A DNA stretch of 20,000 nucleotides from Cristatella mucedo (taxonomy: Eukaryota; Bryozoa; Phylactolaemata; Cristatellidae). Below, piece after piece: positions 9,938-20,000 of the stretch (the first letter of the stretch is position 1; every line of letters starts with the position of its first letter). The DNA is taken from NCBI GenBank assembly GCA_009760855.2, contig WPIO01000064.1, forward strand, positions 895,001 through 915,000, in the 5' to 3' direction. The notes below the pieces were generated by a model. That model saw nothing but the letters and a program-made list of their open reading frames with translations, made no database searches and was not told the DNA's origin. The position numbers and the translations under genes were made by a program.

Positions 9938-12900
9938 GTAAGGCGAAAAGCGGCGGGCAACTGCCAGCGCCGGTCCGTCGCGCCAGTGCTAGCGAGGCAG
10001 ATCGCGCCTGCAGCGACGCATAAACCAGGCCGACTGTCACTACCTGTTCATTCCGCCTGTGCTGCAGAAGGTCGTTTCTGTACCCGGAGCGGCGGACTTG
10101 AGCGAAACGACGTTCAAGAAGTCGGTGATGATGAGCACGTACTTGGTGTGCTTCATCGTCTGCGATTTCGACTTTAAGGAGGAAGCCCTCATGAGCGGCA
10201 AAAAGGTGAGGCCTAAGGGAAGAAGGAGCGGCCAAAGACGCGCACGGGTCAGTGAGGTCAGCAGGTGGCCGGGCGCGGCCGAGTTTGAGCGGCAGTGCGT
10301 CGCGAGGCCGCTGGCAGCCGCCGGCAATCGACGGCTGCAAGCGGCCAGCAAGCGGGCGGTTGGCGAAGGGCGACATATACAGTGGTCAAATTTGTTGTGA
10401 AAAAAGTCTTTTAGCCACGAGCATCCATCTGTGCGTTTTCTTTTTGAGTGATGCTCAAACCTACAGCCTCCGCGCCTTCGTGCCCACTTCTCGCGAGCCG
10501 GTCGCGACCCGGTCGGTGCAACGCATCGCTCAAATACCTCAGCGACATTGGGTCGGACGCCTTCGGCGACGCAGTCATTTACCTTTGGCACATGCCACAG
10601 CATGAAATTTCTGTCTCGACGACAGCTGGCACTGAGGTTACGTTGCTACATTAACCTTGTACATCGACCTCCAAAGGTTTATTTCGTTATAAGTCGGTAT
10701 TGCGTATTCACTTTTCTGCACTTAAGCCAACCAACGACCTTCTTTATCAGCCATCGCGCATTTGCCTGGGCAAGACAAATCTGTAAGAGCGAAACCGCAT
10801 TCTTTTGCATGCACCAGGTACATGGGCATAAAGTGACAGCACCCAGAGGCCAGAGTTACTTGACGTCAGTATGCCTTGCGAGCTATTCTACGTGCGGCTG
10901 AAAACTGTGTCCAGTGTCAAAGAAAGTAGGCGCTCGGAGGTAGTCATGGTGTCCAGTGTGAGAGAGTATCCTGGCAGTCAAGGTAGACATTTCCGAATCG
11001 CAAGCGGGTGAACGCGCTCGCATGAGCGAGCGTGTAGCAAAATTTCTCCGGTCGACAATCGATGCTTAGCGAACGAGCAACTGCGAGTCGTGGAAATGCT
11101 GCTATCGCGAAACGGACGGTCGTGACAAGCAAAGGAAAACTGCTTCGGCACGAAAACCAGCGCGAGTGAAAATCGCCTTCAGCAGGAAATTCGACGGTTA
11201 TAAGGTCCAAAAAATATAGCGGGCGTCTTACGGTACCTTTTTCAACGTCGTAGGATGACGGTAGGTTGATGTAGCGTACGTAGTCGGAGGCTTCAGCTGT
11301 AGTTTCGTTGTTCGCATCATAGATCATGGGTCACCAGTTGTTGGCGTGGGTGTTCGTGGAAGGATGTTAGCAACGCATAGCTAGGGTATGACTTTATTCT
11401 GCCAACCCACGAAAGAGAGACGGAGAGACAGAGAGACAGGGCAAAAATATAAATACAGAGGGAGACGAGAGAGAAGTGGTCCGGTCAGGCTGACCGGCAG
11501 GCGGAGAAGTGTACGTACGCTTGGCCCAAGTAGCAGAAGGGAAATAGTTTTTGTCTGCCACCACCAGACGGATGTTGGTTCAGGCACGTCTGACCTCGAG
11601 AAAGATTATTCTCACAGCTAGCATACAATTGGGAAGCCGGCGGTTGCTATAACTTCAGCGCCTCGATGGTTTGGCCCGGTGGTTCGTCCCATCAAAACTC
11701 AAAATGAACGCATTTTATGGCCGAGGTTATGGACTCGAGCACGGTGGCACATGTGAGACGCCTGAATAGAGATTAATTTCTCCTAGGACGCCATACAATG
11801 GTACACTAAGTAAGGTGGTTGCTTTTCACGGCCTCGGTGCCGAGGTCGTGGGTTACAATCCTGCAGTCGGCAATTCTTTTTTGCCACTGCAAGCGGTGGT
11901 GATAGCCGTCCAGACTCTTCTGTTGCTATACAAAAGGGGATATTAAATCAGCTAGTATTTATTTATTTATTCATTTTATTTACAAACAAATTACATTATT
12001 TTTATTATACGTGTGGGTCATTGTAGCGGCAGCCCTGTGCTGCAATTTGCTGGTTCTCGGCCCGCAAACGTGCATGGCCCTAAATTGCGAAAGATAAAAA
12101 CTGCTACTCTAGCAGCGCTATAGGAAATTTCAAGAATCTGTGGGTTTAAAATAAATTTCATTGGATCCGGCATTATACCTTATCGGAAGCTAGCTGCTGA
12201 GAATAGCAATTATATTTACAAACGATTGAAAAGGAGAAGTATTTTAGCAGGCCCAATGAGCAATAGGGGCACTTAACAAGTCCGAGAAACGGTACCGTTT
12301 CCTATTGTACCTTGACCTTTGTTCCTTTGTCCTCTTCTCGGTCACAGGATCACGTCGTTAGCGGCGGTCGATACCGCTTAATCGCCGCAGTCTCTGGTAA
12401 AACGTGAGCTCAAGGTCGCAAACGTGTAAGGAATGGACCGCCGAAGCAACCTCTGCTTTACATAGGAGCTAGCGACGTGGTAAGCCTTAGCGGAAGGTTT
12501 TTCTAGCGTTAACACTGAGACTGCCAAGTTATCCGTCGACGCTGTTTCGTACGCATTTGCACTTGCTGCATCTCAAGGGTGAATAGGTAATGGCTACCGT
12601 TTAAGCACGCACTTACTCTGCTTGCGTCTTTTTCAATCGATGAACAGCGCAAACGTAGCGTTCTCTTACAGTTCCGAGTGTACGCCACCCCAGACAAGAA
12701 GGACCAAACTGACTATTCACTCAGCGTAGGGGTGAACGTGACCAATTACTACGAAGAATACTTTGGACTCGACTATCCATTGCCTAAGCAAGGTACGCTC
12801 GTCGTCGTCGCCTCCGCCAGGACTACGTTTATAGCTCGTTTCCTTTCTTGACAACAGCCTTCGGAGCGGCGCGGATCTCCTTTTACTTTTCAGACATGAT

Positions 12901-15900
12901 AGCAATTCCCGATTTCGTATCGGGGGCGATGGAGCACTGGGGACTTATAACGTACCGCGAGACCAACCTTCTGTATCTGGAAGGACAGTCATCGGCCATA
13001 AACAAGCAGCGCGTGGCCTCCGTCGTAGCGCACGAGCTGGCGCACCAGGTTCGCACGAGCTTGCTCCGGTCGGCATTGTAGGGCCGGAGCATGCGGTCTC
13101 GGCCGGCTTAGCCAGCTGTCGCCGAGCGAGAGTCGCTGCGAAGGCATCGAACGCATCGAGTGATGCCGAGCGCGCGGAGCTGGCCAAAATCCAACAGCGC
13201 CGAGGTTTGACAAAAATCTCGTTCGAATGTCAACTTATCTTCGGCAAAAATGTTTGCAGTGGTTCGGCAATATCGTGACGATGGACTGGTGGGACGATCT
13301 GTGGCTTAACGAAGGGTTCGCATCGTACATGGAATACGTTGGCGTCGACCACATAGAGAAAGCGTGGAACATGGTGAGACAAGATGGCGGCGCGAGCGGC
13401 GGACGGTCTTTGCCTCTGCTGGTTCGATGTCCACGCGTCAACTGCTTCTCACGCGGAGCGATGCTGTCATGTTGCGCCCATACGTGCGTCCATCCTTGCG
13501 TGTGCGGTGATGCAGAGAAGCCGTCCTGCCAGAGCGTTTCTGTGCTTTGTGCTTTTGCATCCTGTCTTTTGCACAATAGTAGCGCATTTTTGTAAACTTG
13601 TCCAACCACGACACCTGCCTCGCCATTAGATCTTTGTCACTGTTTCTCTGGTAGCGAGTTTCAAAGCGCCTCATTAGAGATTCGCCCCTCCTATGTCGCT
13701 ACGCAGTATATCACGTGGCTAGGCTCTCTCGTTGAGGCTTGATTGATTTAGGATGGAGGAATGCAGTCAGCAACTGTGAAATGCGTAGCAAGAAAATGAA
13801 TTATTCGAGGATGCTTTGACAAATTTATTATTATTATTGTTATCATATATCGCCCACTAACCCGAAGGAATGCATGCTGGACGCATTTGCATCTGCACGT
13901 TTGCATTCCTCCGCAGCAAGCCGAGCTGCGGCGATCGTATTCTGCTGCTTCGCCGAGGCATCCTGCATGCTACGTTATTTATCACGCCGCCGCCGCCGTC
14001 GGCACTAGACTGTGCGACTTCGAAGCGCGCCCTCTCAACTGGCGTTCCGCTATCGTGCCGTCGCGCCACCAGCGAAAGGACTGCATCTGCCACACGCTTG
14101 AAATAATAGATTCAATGAACTCGCGCTGGGGCAGTTCTAGCCGAAAGATGCATTCAACTTTCACAGTGCAATAGTATTCGGCTTCCGAGCTGCACCGTTT
14201 TCGCATCCGCATTATTTTATAGAGCGGATCGATTCGCTGAATTGTAGCCCTCGCGCGCCCCCCCCCGAGTCACTCTCCCGAGGGCAATCTGGCAAGGCTG
14301 ACTGCATTCCGTCAGGCTCATTCTTACAGCTGACCGCATCGTTCCACATCAAAAGCGAAATGATTCCCAAGCGTTTCCTTTTCGGCCAAAGTAGCTAAAA
14401 ACGCAATAGCCGCTCCAAGTTTTGACAGCGGGTATACAGTTGGACCTTAGCAGCAAGCCTCCGAGCCTTTAGCGGGCTGCTCTGCCGTGAGCGCGAGCGG
14501 CCACTCGGAGCATTCGAACCGATGGCAGAATGGCGGGCGCGCATTCTGGTTTCAGTACGGTCAGATCCTAGTCGACGACGTGTTCCCGGTGATGGTGATA
14601 GACACGAAACTGAGCTCGCATCCCATTGTCGTCGACGTCAACAGGCCTGAACAAATAACCGAGGTTTTCGACAGCATATCGTATTCCAAGGTGAGCGTCG
14701 ATTTTATACGATTGCGTGCGTAATGAACATGCGATATAGCACGGCGTGATATTTGCTGAAATTCTCTCCGAAAGCGAAGAATTTCTCTACAAATGAGAGA
14801 CGAAGACAAACTGCTCCGGTCATGCTTCAAACAGCCAGCTTTATCTGGCTACACATTTGAGTGCATCCATGAAAGGTAGAATCTACCGCAAGCAATTGTG
14901 TAAGGCCGCACGCTTACTAAAACTTAAACGCCCACACCTGCATTTAACCATTCAGAGCTCTGCCTACTAGCACAGTAGCGCTCCGCTCGAGCGAGAGTTA
15001 TAACCATCTACCCGAGCATGCCAAATTCAATCGGATGATACAACATATTGCCGCTGTGAGCGCAACAGACGTTCGAGCTGCAGATCAGAAACAAATTGCT
15101 ATGAAAAGCACACGCATAGTCTTAACCTTTTTATCGGGTTCAGGGCGAGGAGGTGAGTAGAAATTAAGAGCAGAAGCTCTAAGCCCAGTGGCGAACGGCG
15201 CAGGCGGGTGGTTGAAATGGCTTTATCGGTATATGGCTGAACCGAAAAATGGGAGATTCAAGAATTCTTAATCGTTCAAGGTAAACCGATTCGTTTCTGA
15301 GTCCCGCGGCAGAGATCTGCTCTATTTGTTTTTAAAGCTATGTGCACAGAAGCTGAAGCGGAGGACCCACCCAGTCGGTTTCTCAGTTCTCGAGCATCAA
15401 TCATTCCTTTAATCGATTTGCGTAAAAGACAACGCTGGGAATTCAGGTGCTCACACGAATCGCGATCGCTCAAGGCATGTTAATGAGACCAATTTTTTAC
15501 GTGAGGGGTAGAGGCGGCTTAGGCATACTATTCGAGGATGTCGAAAAAGTTCGCCAGCCTAAAGCAGCTCGCAAGCTGCTAAGACGCCAGCGCGAGAACG
15601 TACAATTGGCCACAAAGTTTGCCACTGACATCTGCGGCCAGTCGTTCACCCATAAAGACCGGCCAATCGCACTCATCTAGTGGCGTCTTGCTGCTTAATA
15701 ATAATAATAATACTAGTAATAATAATAATAATAATAATATTAATAAGGCACTTGATAAAGCGCCCTCAGAGAACTCAATCTCTTCCTAGGCGCTTTACAT
15801 TTGCTGCAAAGGGAAACGCTTGTAGATGAGAATGCGCTCCAGGCCTTGACCTTGGTGTCTATTATTCGTTCCTATGATCGAGCGGGGCTGCTCATTCAAA

Positions 15901-18381
15901 ATAGTTTACTTATGCATGCACAGGCGTTGCCACACCTCGCGTGAGAGCAACCTGCCCAAGCAGATGCCCTAAGAATTTCTTGCCTGCCTCTGAGTCCAAG
16001 CTTCGTGAGCTGGCTATCTAACGTAAATTAATTACGTGAAAAAGTGGTCACCAAGACTGTGTAATTTCCCAAACTCTTCTGCCAGCACTATTTACTGCTG
16101 TAGGATTTCTTGCACTCCAGCTAGTCAAGCGACTGCTTGCTAATGTATCGCAGCCAAAAAACATTAAGCCTTAGTCTTCCGGTAGCTGAAAGTCAGTGTT
16201 ACCGGCAGACACTGGGCAGGCACCCCATGATCTCCTTGCTTCGATCTAGACCGCAGCGAAGCCAACGATCTGCACTCCTTTAGTGAGAGCGACTTGTAAT
16301 AAATAAGTATACTAGCTGATTGAACAGCTTCTTTTGCATAGCACCTAGCGTGAGCTGGATGTGAGGCATTCTGATAGCGATTGAGCAAATGCATATACTC
16401 GAGCGAACTCACACACAAATTCCGCGATGAAGGGGCGGAGGCCGAGTCGAATGAAGCCCTGAACGCGGCACAAACGAATGTCGCACAGGTAAAGAGCATT
16501 TAAGCAGTGCTCACAAATGCTCAAGAAGCCCCAAGCTAAGCACACTGCTGATTACAGTGAAACGAGCCAGTTGGTTTTCGACTGTGCATCACGTGTTGCA
16601 CGCACTTCAATTTTTCGGCAGCCTTCAAAGGTTAGTACACAGGTCAGAAAACTCCGGCCTTTAGGCCAGTTCCGGCCGAGCTACTGCTTCAGTCCGGCCT
16701 AGCGGCTCCCTAGTTGTATCCACCCTAGTTTGTTGATGGATCCGGCCTAATTGAGTTGTCTTGGTTCCCCTTCAGTCCGGCTGGTCTGCTGCTTAAGCGG
16801 GAACTGCTGTCAGGCGCTTGTATGAAATAGAAGAGCCTGGCGGGGGGGGGGGGGATGATAAAAGCCTACACCTAGAATTGCATTCGCGTCTGTTACGACT
16901 GTTTATTTGTTCGTCTGGCCACGCCCACTCCATAGGTTAAGCTCAGCGGGCGTGTTTTCTTCTGGCCTAGTGTTCCTTCCCGACCTCCTGAAATGGTCTA
17001 GTAATCCGAAAGGTTTGCCTACCCCCGGGGCTAGTACTGGAGTTCGTGGATTGCTTGCATATAGTAATGCTTCCAATTACAGCCCGCGATTTATCACTGC
17101 CTTGCAGGGAGCTGCTGTGATTTTCATGCTGCAAGCGGTGCTTGGCGAGAACACGTTCCGAGATGGGCTCAAGGTAAACGCTGGCAGACTGTCGCTGCAT
17201 TTCGCTCCGTGGCATCGGCGAAGCCATTGGCAAGGCTATCGGGTCATTAGCATTGGCGAAGCCATCGCCTGTGACCCGATAGGGTCGGCTCTGGTAATTC
17301 AGTCGCAAATGCTTTACCAAGTCAGCTCAACTTGAGCCGGCCGCCTCTCGCTTATCTTAGCGACAAGCTCTGGCACCTTCATTTTGCTGTTTGTGAAAAA
17401 TCTGGTCGAGCACACGCATGGTTTAAAAGCAAGCAGCTTACGCTGGGCTCGAGGCTACTCGGTAGAGCTGCAAGTATGGCCAACCGCGAATCTCGAAGCG
17501 AGTCTGTCTGTCTGTCTACTGTCGTTCGTCATGGCACACGCATGGCTGCTCATAAGCTACGCAGTAGTACCAAATGCCATCGAAAGATGCGCCGTGACCT
17601 CTCTTCTCAGGCTGAGAAGCAGATTGCAGTCGTGGTAAGACAGACGCTGCTGCACTCGACGAAGAGTCACAACTGGCAGGTGCTTGCACTCTTGTAGGGA
17701 GCAGCGAAAGCTTAGTTCAGGGTGCGGTAGTGGACAGCTGCTGCCGCTCTTAGCTGAAAATAGAAAGGGCTTTCAGTACGCTGCTGCTCTTGGCTGTCGA
17801 CAGAGCGAAAATTGCATCCCCTTTTAGGTTTCGGCAGCAATGAGTACGCACGAAACAGTAGCATGGCTCGCTGGCTCGCTTCGCAGCAGCCACCGGATGT
17901 CAGAATGCTAAGCTATCGTGGCAGTCTTTCTATTGCAGATCTACCTGAATAAGTATCGATATGGCAATGCCCGAACCGACGACCTTTGGAACTCGCTAAC
18001 GGATGCTGCAAAGGCAAGTACATAGGCAAGCCCTTAGCTGAGGCCGACCCCGCGAACTGTGTTCGGTGAGCTGGCACACGGGCTAGTAATCGTGCATACA
18101 CTTTGAAGCGAGCTCGTACTGCTGCTGCTTATGTTTTCGATACCGCTCTGGTGCTCTGGTGCTCTGGTTGGAGCTAAGTTCAAATCGTTGCAAGAAGACA
18201 TCGCAACGGGTCTCACCCACTAGGGAGAACTGAACGTCAAAGAAATGATGGATACTTGGACCAGGCAAATGGGCTTTCCCGTTGTAACTATCACCATGAC
18301 CTCAACGAAACAGCTCCTTGCAAGCCAGTCACGGTTTCTAAATGACTCCCGGACGGAGCAGCGAAACGATTCCCCATTCGG
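9796..18381 (+). CDS. M1-family zinc aminopeptidase, partial gene, nine internal exons
   Basis: Joined exons are 9796-9937, 10068-10205, 12672-12792, 12894-13048, 13260-13373, 14556-14690, 17108-17173, 17939-18013 and 18224-18381. They give about 368 residues with matching phases and no stop. Landmarks in order are FPCFDEPN and ALSNMP (end of the N-terminal beta domain), [33 protein letters not shown] (exopeptidase loop), HELAH followed after 18 residues by the zinc ligand in LNEGFAS, the transition-state Tyr in ISYSK, and [10 protein letters not shown]1 enzymes remove N-terminal residues from peptides; the members most like this one (glutamyl aminopeptidase, ERAP, APN group) are type II membrane ectoenzymes. 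Family members are about 900-1000 residues, so the signal-anchor and first beta domain (5') and the ERAP1-like C-terminal domain (3') are missing here. The subfamily is uncertain. The sequence before FPCFDEP reads ATSKFEP, without the Asp seen in ATDHEP of glutamyl aminopeptidase, so acidic specificity is not assured. The gene appears intact, apart from the unusual His in GAMEH. Confidence 0.93.
10068..10205 (+). CDS. M1 aminopeptidase exon b
   Basis: 46 residues in phase 0/0. It contains ETTFKKS and [10 protein letters not shown], followed by FDF, which fits the conserved strand leading to the catalytic domain. The acceptor is CTGCAG at 10062-10067 and the donor is GTGAGG at 10206. The intron between exons a and b is 130 bases. 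Confidence 0.9.
11661..11810 (+). mobile_element. tRNA-derived SINE in intron 2
   Basis: A-box-like TGGCCCGGTGG at 11672-11682, B-box-like GGACTCGAGC at 11731-11740, then CGCCTGAATAGAGATTAA and GGACGCCATAC. It has the same order as the copies at 3101 and 5684, but on the plus strand and without a long AT tail. Confidence 0.8.
11815..11880 (+). mobile_element. SINE head fragment directly after another copy
   Basis: Contains GCCGAGGTCGTGGGTTACAA, with B box GGTTACAATCC, matching the B-box region of the family. No tail block follows; the sequence runs into unrelated DNA. Confidence 0.55.
12672..12792 (+). CDS. M1 aminopeptidase exon c
   Basis: 40 residues plus one base. It contains [25 protein letters not shown] and the start of the codon for the Asp that opens the next exon. 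It follows TCTCTTACAG and ends at donor GTACGC. It joins exon b across a 2466-base intron without a gap in the family alignment (SGKK to FRVYATPD). YYEEYF and YPLPK are typical of the start of the catalytic domain. Confidence 0.92.
12894..13048 (+). CDS. M1 aminopeptidase exon d: exopeptidase loop and HELAH
   Basis: Contains [43 protein letters not shown]. The acceptor is CTTTTCAG. The donor GTTCGC at 13049 is weak, but the next exon continues exactly with WFGN. HELAH supplies two zinc-ligand histidines and the catalytic Glu. The loop normally ending in Asn (GXMEN) has CAC, His, at 12935-12937. Confidence 0.95.
13260..13373 (+). CDS. M1 aminopeptidase exon e: third zinc ligand
   Basis: 38 residues in phase 0/0, starting [20 protein letters not shown]. 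The Glu of LNEG lies 18 residues after the second His of HELAH and is the third zinc ligand. The acceptor is TTTGCAG and the donor is GTGAGA. The frame remains open past the donor, but the family resemblance stops at it. Confidence 0.95.
13655..13870. mobile_element. two SINE/LINE tail fragments in intron 5
   Basis: 13662-13710 contains AAAGCGCCTCATTAGAGATT in plus orientation. 13820-13858 read on the minus strand gives GGGCGATATATGATAACAAT followed by an ATT run, the far end of the same tail. They may be parts of separate insertions. Confidence 0.55.
14556..14690 (+). CDS. M1 aminopeptidase exon f: catalytic Tyr
   Basis: 45 residues in phase 0/0. It contains [33 protein letters not shown]. 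The Tyr of ISYSK is the residue that stabilises the transition state in M1 enzymes. The acceptor is GGTTTCAG and the donor is GTGAGC. Confidence 0.93.
15697..15860 (-). mobile_element. SINE, diverged, with long ATT tail
   Basis: On the minus strand: CCAAGGTCAAGGCC (shared with the copy at 3101), then GTAAAGCGCCTAGGAAGAGA, GAGGGCGCTTTATCAAG and an ATT-rich tail covering 15697-15743. The B-box part is not clear. Confidence 0.75.
16842..16854. repeat. poly-G run (13 bases)
   Basis: Thirteen consecutive G in intron 6. A shorter run of ten G is at 4638-4647. Confidence 0.9.
17108..17173 (+). CDS. M1 aminopeptidase exon g
   Basis: A 22-residue micro-exon in phase 0/0: [16 protein letters not shown] followed by FRDGLK. 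It matches the family helix after the catalytic Tyr (SYSKG..V..ML....G...F..GL). The acceptor is CCTTGCAG and the donor is GTAAAC. It lies 2417 bases downstream of exon f. Confidence 0.88.
17236..17282. repeat. inverted repeat in intron 7
   Basis: Arms CTATCGGGTCA (17236-17246) and TGACCCGATAG (17272-17282) are perfectly complementary over 11 bases. The 25-base spacer contains a smaller hairpin, TGGC-GAA-GCCA. Confidence 0.8.
17939..18013 (+). CDS. M1 aminopeptidase exon h, with GC donor
   Basis: 25 residues in phase 0/0, with [16 protein letters not shown] and TDAAK. It matches the family pattern YL..Y...NA...DLW..L. The acceptor is CTATTGCAG. The donor is AAG followed by GCAAGT, a consensus-like GC donor. 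The nearest GT, four bases further on, would break the frame to the next exon. Confidence 0.9.
18014..18223 (+). other. intron 8, GC-AG type
   Basis: 210 bases beginning GCAAGT after AAG and ending CACTAG. The flanking exons are both in phase 0, and the joined protein matches the family (TDAAK to GELNVKE). Confidence 0.85.
18224..18381 (+). CDS. M1 aminopeptidase exon i (last recognisable)
   Basis: 52 residues plus two bases. It contains [17 protein letters not shown], then a Ser/Thr-rich stretch and QSRFLNDSR, matching the family motif MDTWT.Q.G.P and the following beta strand. The acceptor is CACCCACTAG and the donor is GTAAGA at 18382. The protein must continue beyond it (W..P strand and C-terminal domain), but no such exon was recognised before 20000. 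Confidence 0.9.
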
Positions 18382-18857
18382 GTAAGAACGTTGCCTAATT
18401 TTGTTCTAGACGTGATCTCCATTGAGCTAATCTTGCAATAAGTGATACATGTGGTGCTATGGGAAAGCGCATTAAGCCATTGTCATACAGTATTAGCTGT
18501 AAGGACATAGGTTCACTTGCAAATTTAGGCCGTGTAGCAAGGTCACTACTATGACGATTGCCACAACTTGGTGCGATCACTTTCGTGAAAAGACTAATTT
18601 ACTTATTCGCTCGCCCACACACCACCATTAATTGATCGAATGCAATGTGTGTGACACTTGTGCACATTCCTTGGGACTATAGTGAGCGCCATGTTCTTAC
18701 GTCGAGGCAAAAGTTCACGTCAAAATGAAAGGCTAGTGACACACTTACACTAAAAAAAAAGGCACTATGTGAAATATTTAGAGTTTTCATTACCGATTTC
18801 TAGCCCAATAAATGAAATTAGAAAGTGACACCCTTACCGCTAAAGCTGCACTTTCTA

Positions 18858-20000
18858 TATAATAGTAGTAGTAATAATAATACATTTATTACATTATCAT
18901 AACACTCTCAGACAACTTAATATCTTTCTTCGCACTTTACAGAGGCTGTACTGTAAAGTAAGCACGATCAACTGACTAATTTTAAAAGCGCAATGTGAAG
19001 AAGCATAACATGATTAGAGGTGAAATGCATGGTGTCAACATGTAAAATATCCTTAGTAGTATCATGCACAGTATCAGCAGGCATAAGCAAACAAAGATCC
19101 AATCAAAAGGACCCACTAAATGCTGTGATAAGCAGGTGCGTTTTAAGCTTCTTTTGAAATGCTGTCAAGACAGGGGATTTGTTTGTCAGGAGTGAGTTCC
19201 AGGCTTTAGGAGCGAACGAACTAAAATTAAGGAACTAACAATCTCCATAGGATTGTAGGCTAGTACAGGCTATAGCTATACTATTTGAGTCAGAAAAGAA
19301 GCAGGTGGTATGATATCAACCAGGTGGAGAGTAGTTCTGATGGGTGGGCTAGACCAAGAGAATGAAGGAATCTAAAAGTGAGTGACCCTGAATCGATGTT
19401 TGATTGGTAGCGATTGCAGGTCGGCACGAAGTGCTGTGATGTGGCAGCTGCAATTCTCATGCCAGACAAGCTTAGCTGCAGAGTTTTGCTATTACTATAA
19501 CCACCTGATTGCACACACCTGTGGCACAACAAGCAGCGAATTATAGAAGTTGAGATGGGGAGTCACGAATGCATGGGCCAATATTTGTATTGTCCCAGAT
19601 GTATTATCTCTGTCTAAGTAAGGCCAAATTATAGAAATTTTGTGAAGCTGAAAGTGAGCAGACGCAACTTCGGAGCTGATAAGGTCATCAAGAGAAAGGT
19701 CACTTTGGATCAGGAGATCTGAATTTCCATAGATGCAATAGCAGATATGCTGTTGGAGCCAATTTTAGCTTAAAGCTTTCCAATTTTTGAGTCACAATTG
19801 GTTTGCCCAAAACTAGTAGGGTATTTTTATAGTAATTCAATTTAAAAGCGTTTGCTGCCATCCAAATGCAGATGTCGGCAATACATTTGGCAAGAGAGTT
19901 GAGAGAATTTAACGTGCTGGAGGGCTGGGAGGGATGAAAGCAACTGAGCATCATTTGCTTAAAAGTAAAAGCCTAGATTGTGTTTAACGATCACATCGGA
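18858..20000 (-). mobile_element. L2/CR1-type LINE relic, 3' part, runs off the window
   Basis: Minus-strand reading gives pieces of a reverse transcriptase ORF end in shifting frames. DICIWMAANAFKLNYYK and LVLGKP lie at about 19790-19900, LAHAFVTPHLNFYNSLL at about 19530-19590, LQSLPIKHRF at about 19400-19430, and FAPKAWNSLL then FQKKLKTHLL at about 19135-19225. These match, in order, the L2/CR1 motifs DI..WM..N.LKLN..KTE, HAFV.SRLDYCNSLL, LHWLP...R and WNSLP...FK..LKTHLF. The 3' UTR ends with a tail at 18858-18950 (TGTAAAGTGC, TATTAAGTTGTCT, ATTATTATT). Frame breaks and stops show that it is dead. Confidence 0.85.

Larger units (their letters stand above)
10206..12671 (+). other. intron 2 of the aminopeptidase gene
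   Basis: 2466 bases, GTGAGG to TTACAG. It contains the SINE pair at 11661-11880 and AT-rich sequence at about 11955-12005 with TTTA runs. A 127-codon minus-strand frame at 10944-11327 has no recognised domain. Confidence 0.8.
14691..17107 (+). other. intron 6 of the aminopeptidase gene
   Basis: 2417 bases, GTGAGC to TTGCAG. It contains a SINE (15697-15860), scattered TCCGGCC motifs at about 16645-16785 and the G13 run. Frames inside it are short and unrecognised. Confidence 0.8.

Noticed and set aside
9467-10603. Minus-strand frames of 140-187 codons opposite exons a and b
   Set aside because: They are antisense shadows of GC-rich coding sequence, with no recognised domain.
10448-10654. Possible additional exon containing [10 protein letters not shown] or [11 protein letters not shown]
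   Set aside because: Exon b joins exon c directly in phase and in the family alignment, leaving no room for extra residues, and neither frame fits phase 0.
10944-11327. 127-codon minus-strand frame in intron 2
   Set aside because: A length like this is expected a few times by chance in 20 kb at this base composition. No domain was recognised.
15447-15680. 77-codon plus-strand frame in intron 6
   Set aside because: Short, no recognised domain, and inside an intron next to a SINE. Chance is sufficient.

Overview
The window looks like nuclear DNA from an animal. One protein gene is recognisable and is split into short exons with consensus splice sites. There is one intact eukaryotic tRNA gene, tRNA-derived SINEs, decayed L2/CR1-type LINE pieces and long GA, TA and pentanucleotide microsatellites. 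There are no bacterial-style operons and no CRISPR array. The species cannot be fixed from the sequence; an invertebrate is my best guess.

Region 1-9.8 kb is mostly non-coding. It holds a degenerate ~120-bp tandem repeat (353-690), a GA/TA microsatellite (1271-1565), SINE copies (2300-2375, 3101-3250, 5684-5826), a tRNA-Pro(AGG) gene on the minus strand (5293-5364), a LINE 3'-end relic (about 6590-6690), a second GA microsatellite (6841-7052), a GGTTAC hexamer run (7921-7942) and a GGGCA pentanucleotide array (9285-9426).

Region 9.8-18.4 kb carries the central part of an M1-family (gluzincin) zinc aminopeptidase on the plus strand. Nine exons join without a frame break into about 368 residues. 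They run from the end of the N-terminal beta domain (FPCFDEPN), through the exopeptidase motif and the zinc site (HELAH, 18 residues, E) and the catalytic Tyr (ISYSK), into the domain after the catalytic core (MDTWTRQMG). The first coding exons and the C-terminal ERAP1-like helical domain were not found in the window. Two oddities stand out. The usual GAMEN motif reads GAMEH, and one intron uses a GC-AG donor.

Introns 2, 5 and 6 are large and contain SINE pieces. Region 18.4-20 kb is the long last visible intron, or 3' flank, and contains an L2-type LINE relic on the minus strand that continues off the window. The 3' tail of this LINE resembles the tail of the SINE family in the same window, which fits a SINE mobilised by its partner LINE. 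I found no wholly new system. The most unusual points are the GAMEH substitution and the paired SINE/LINE tails.
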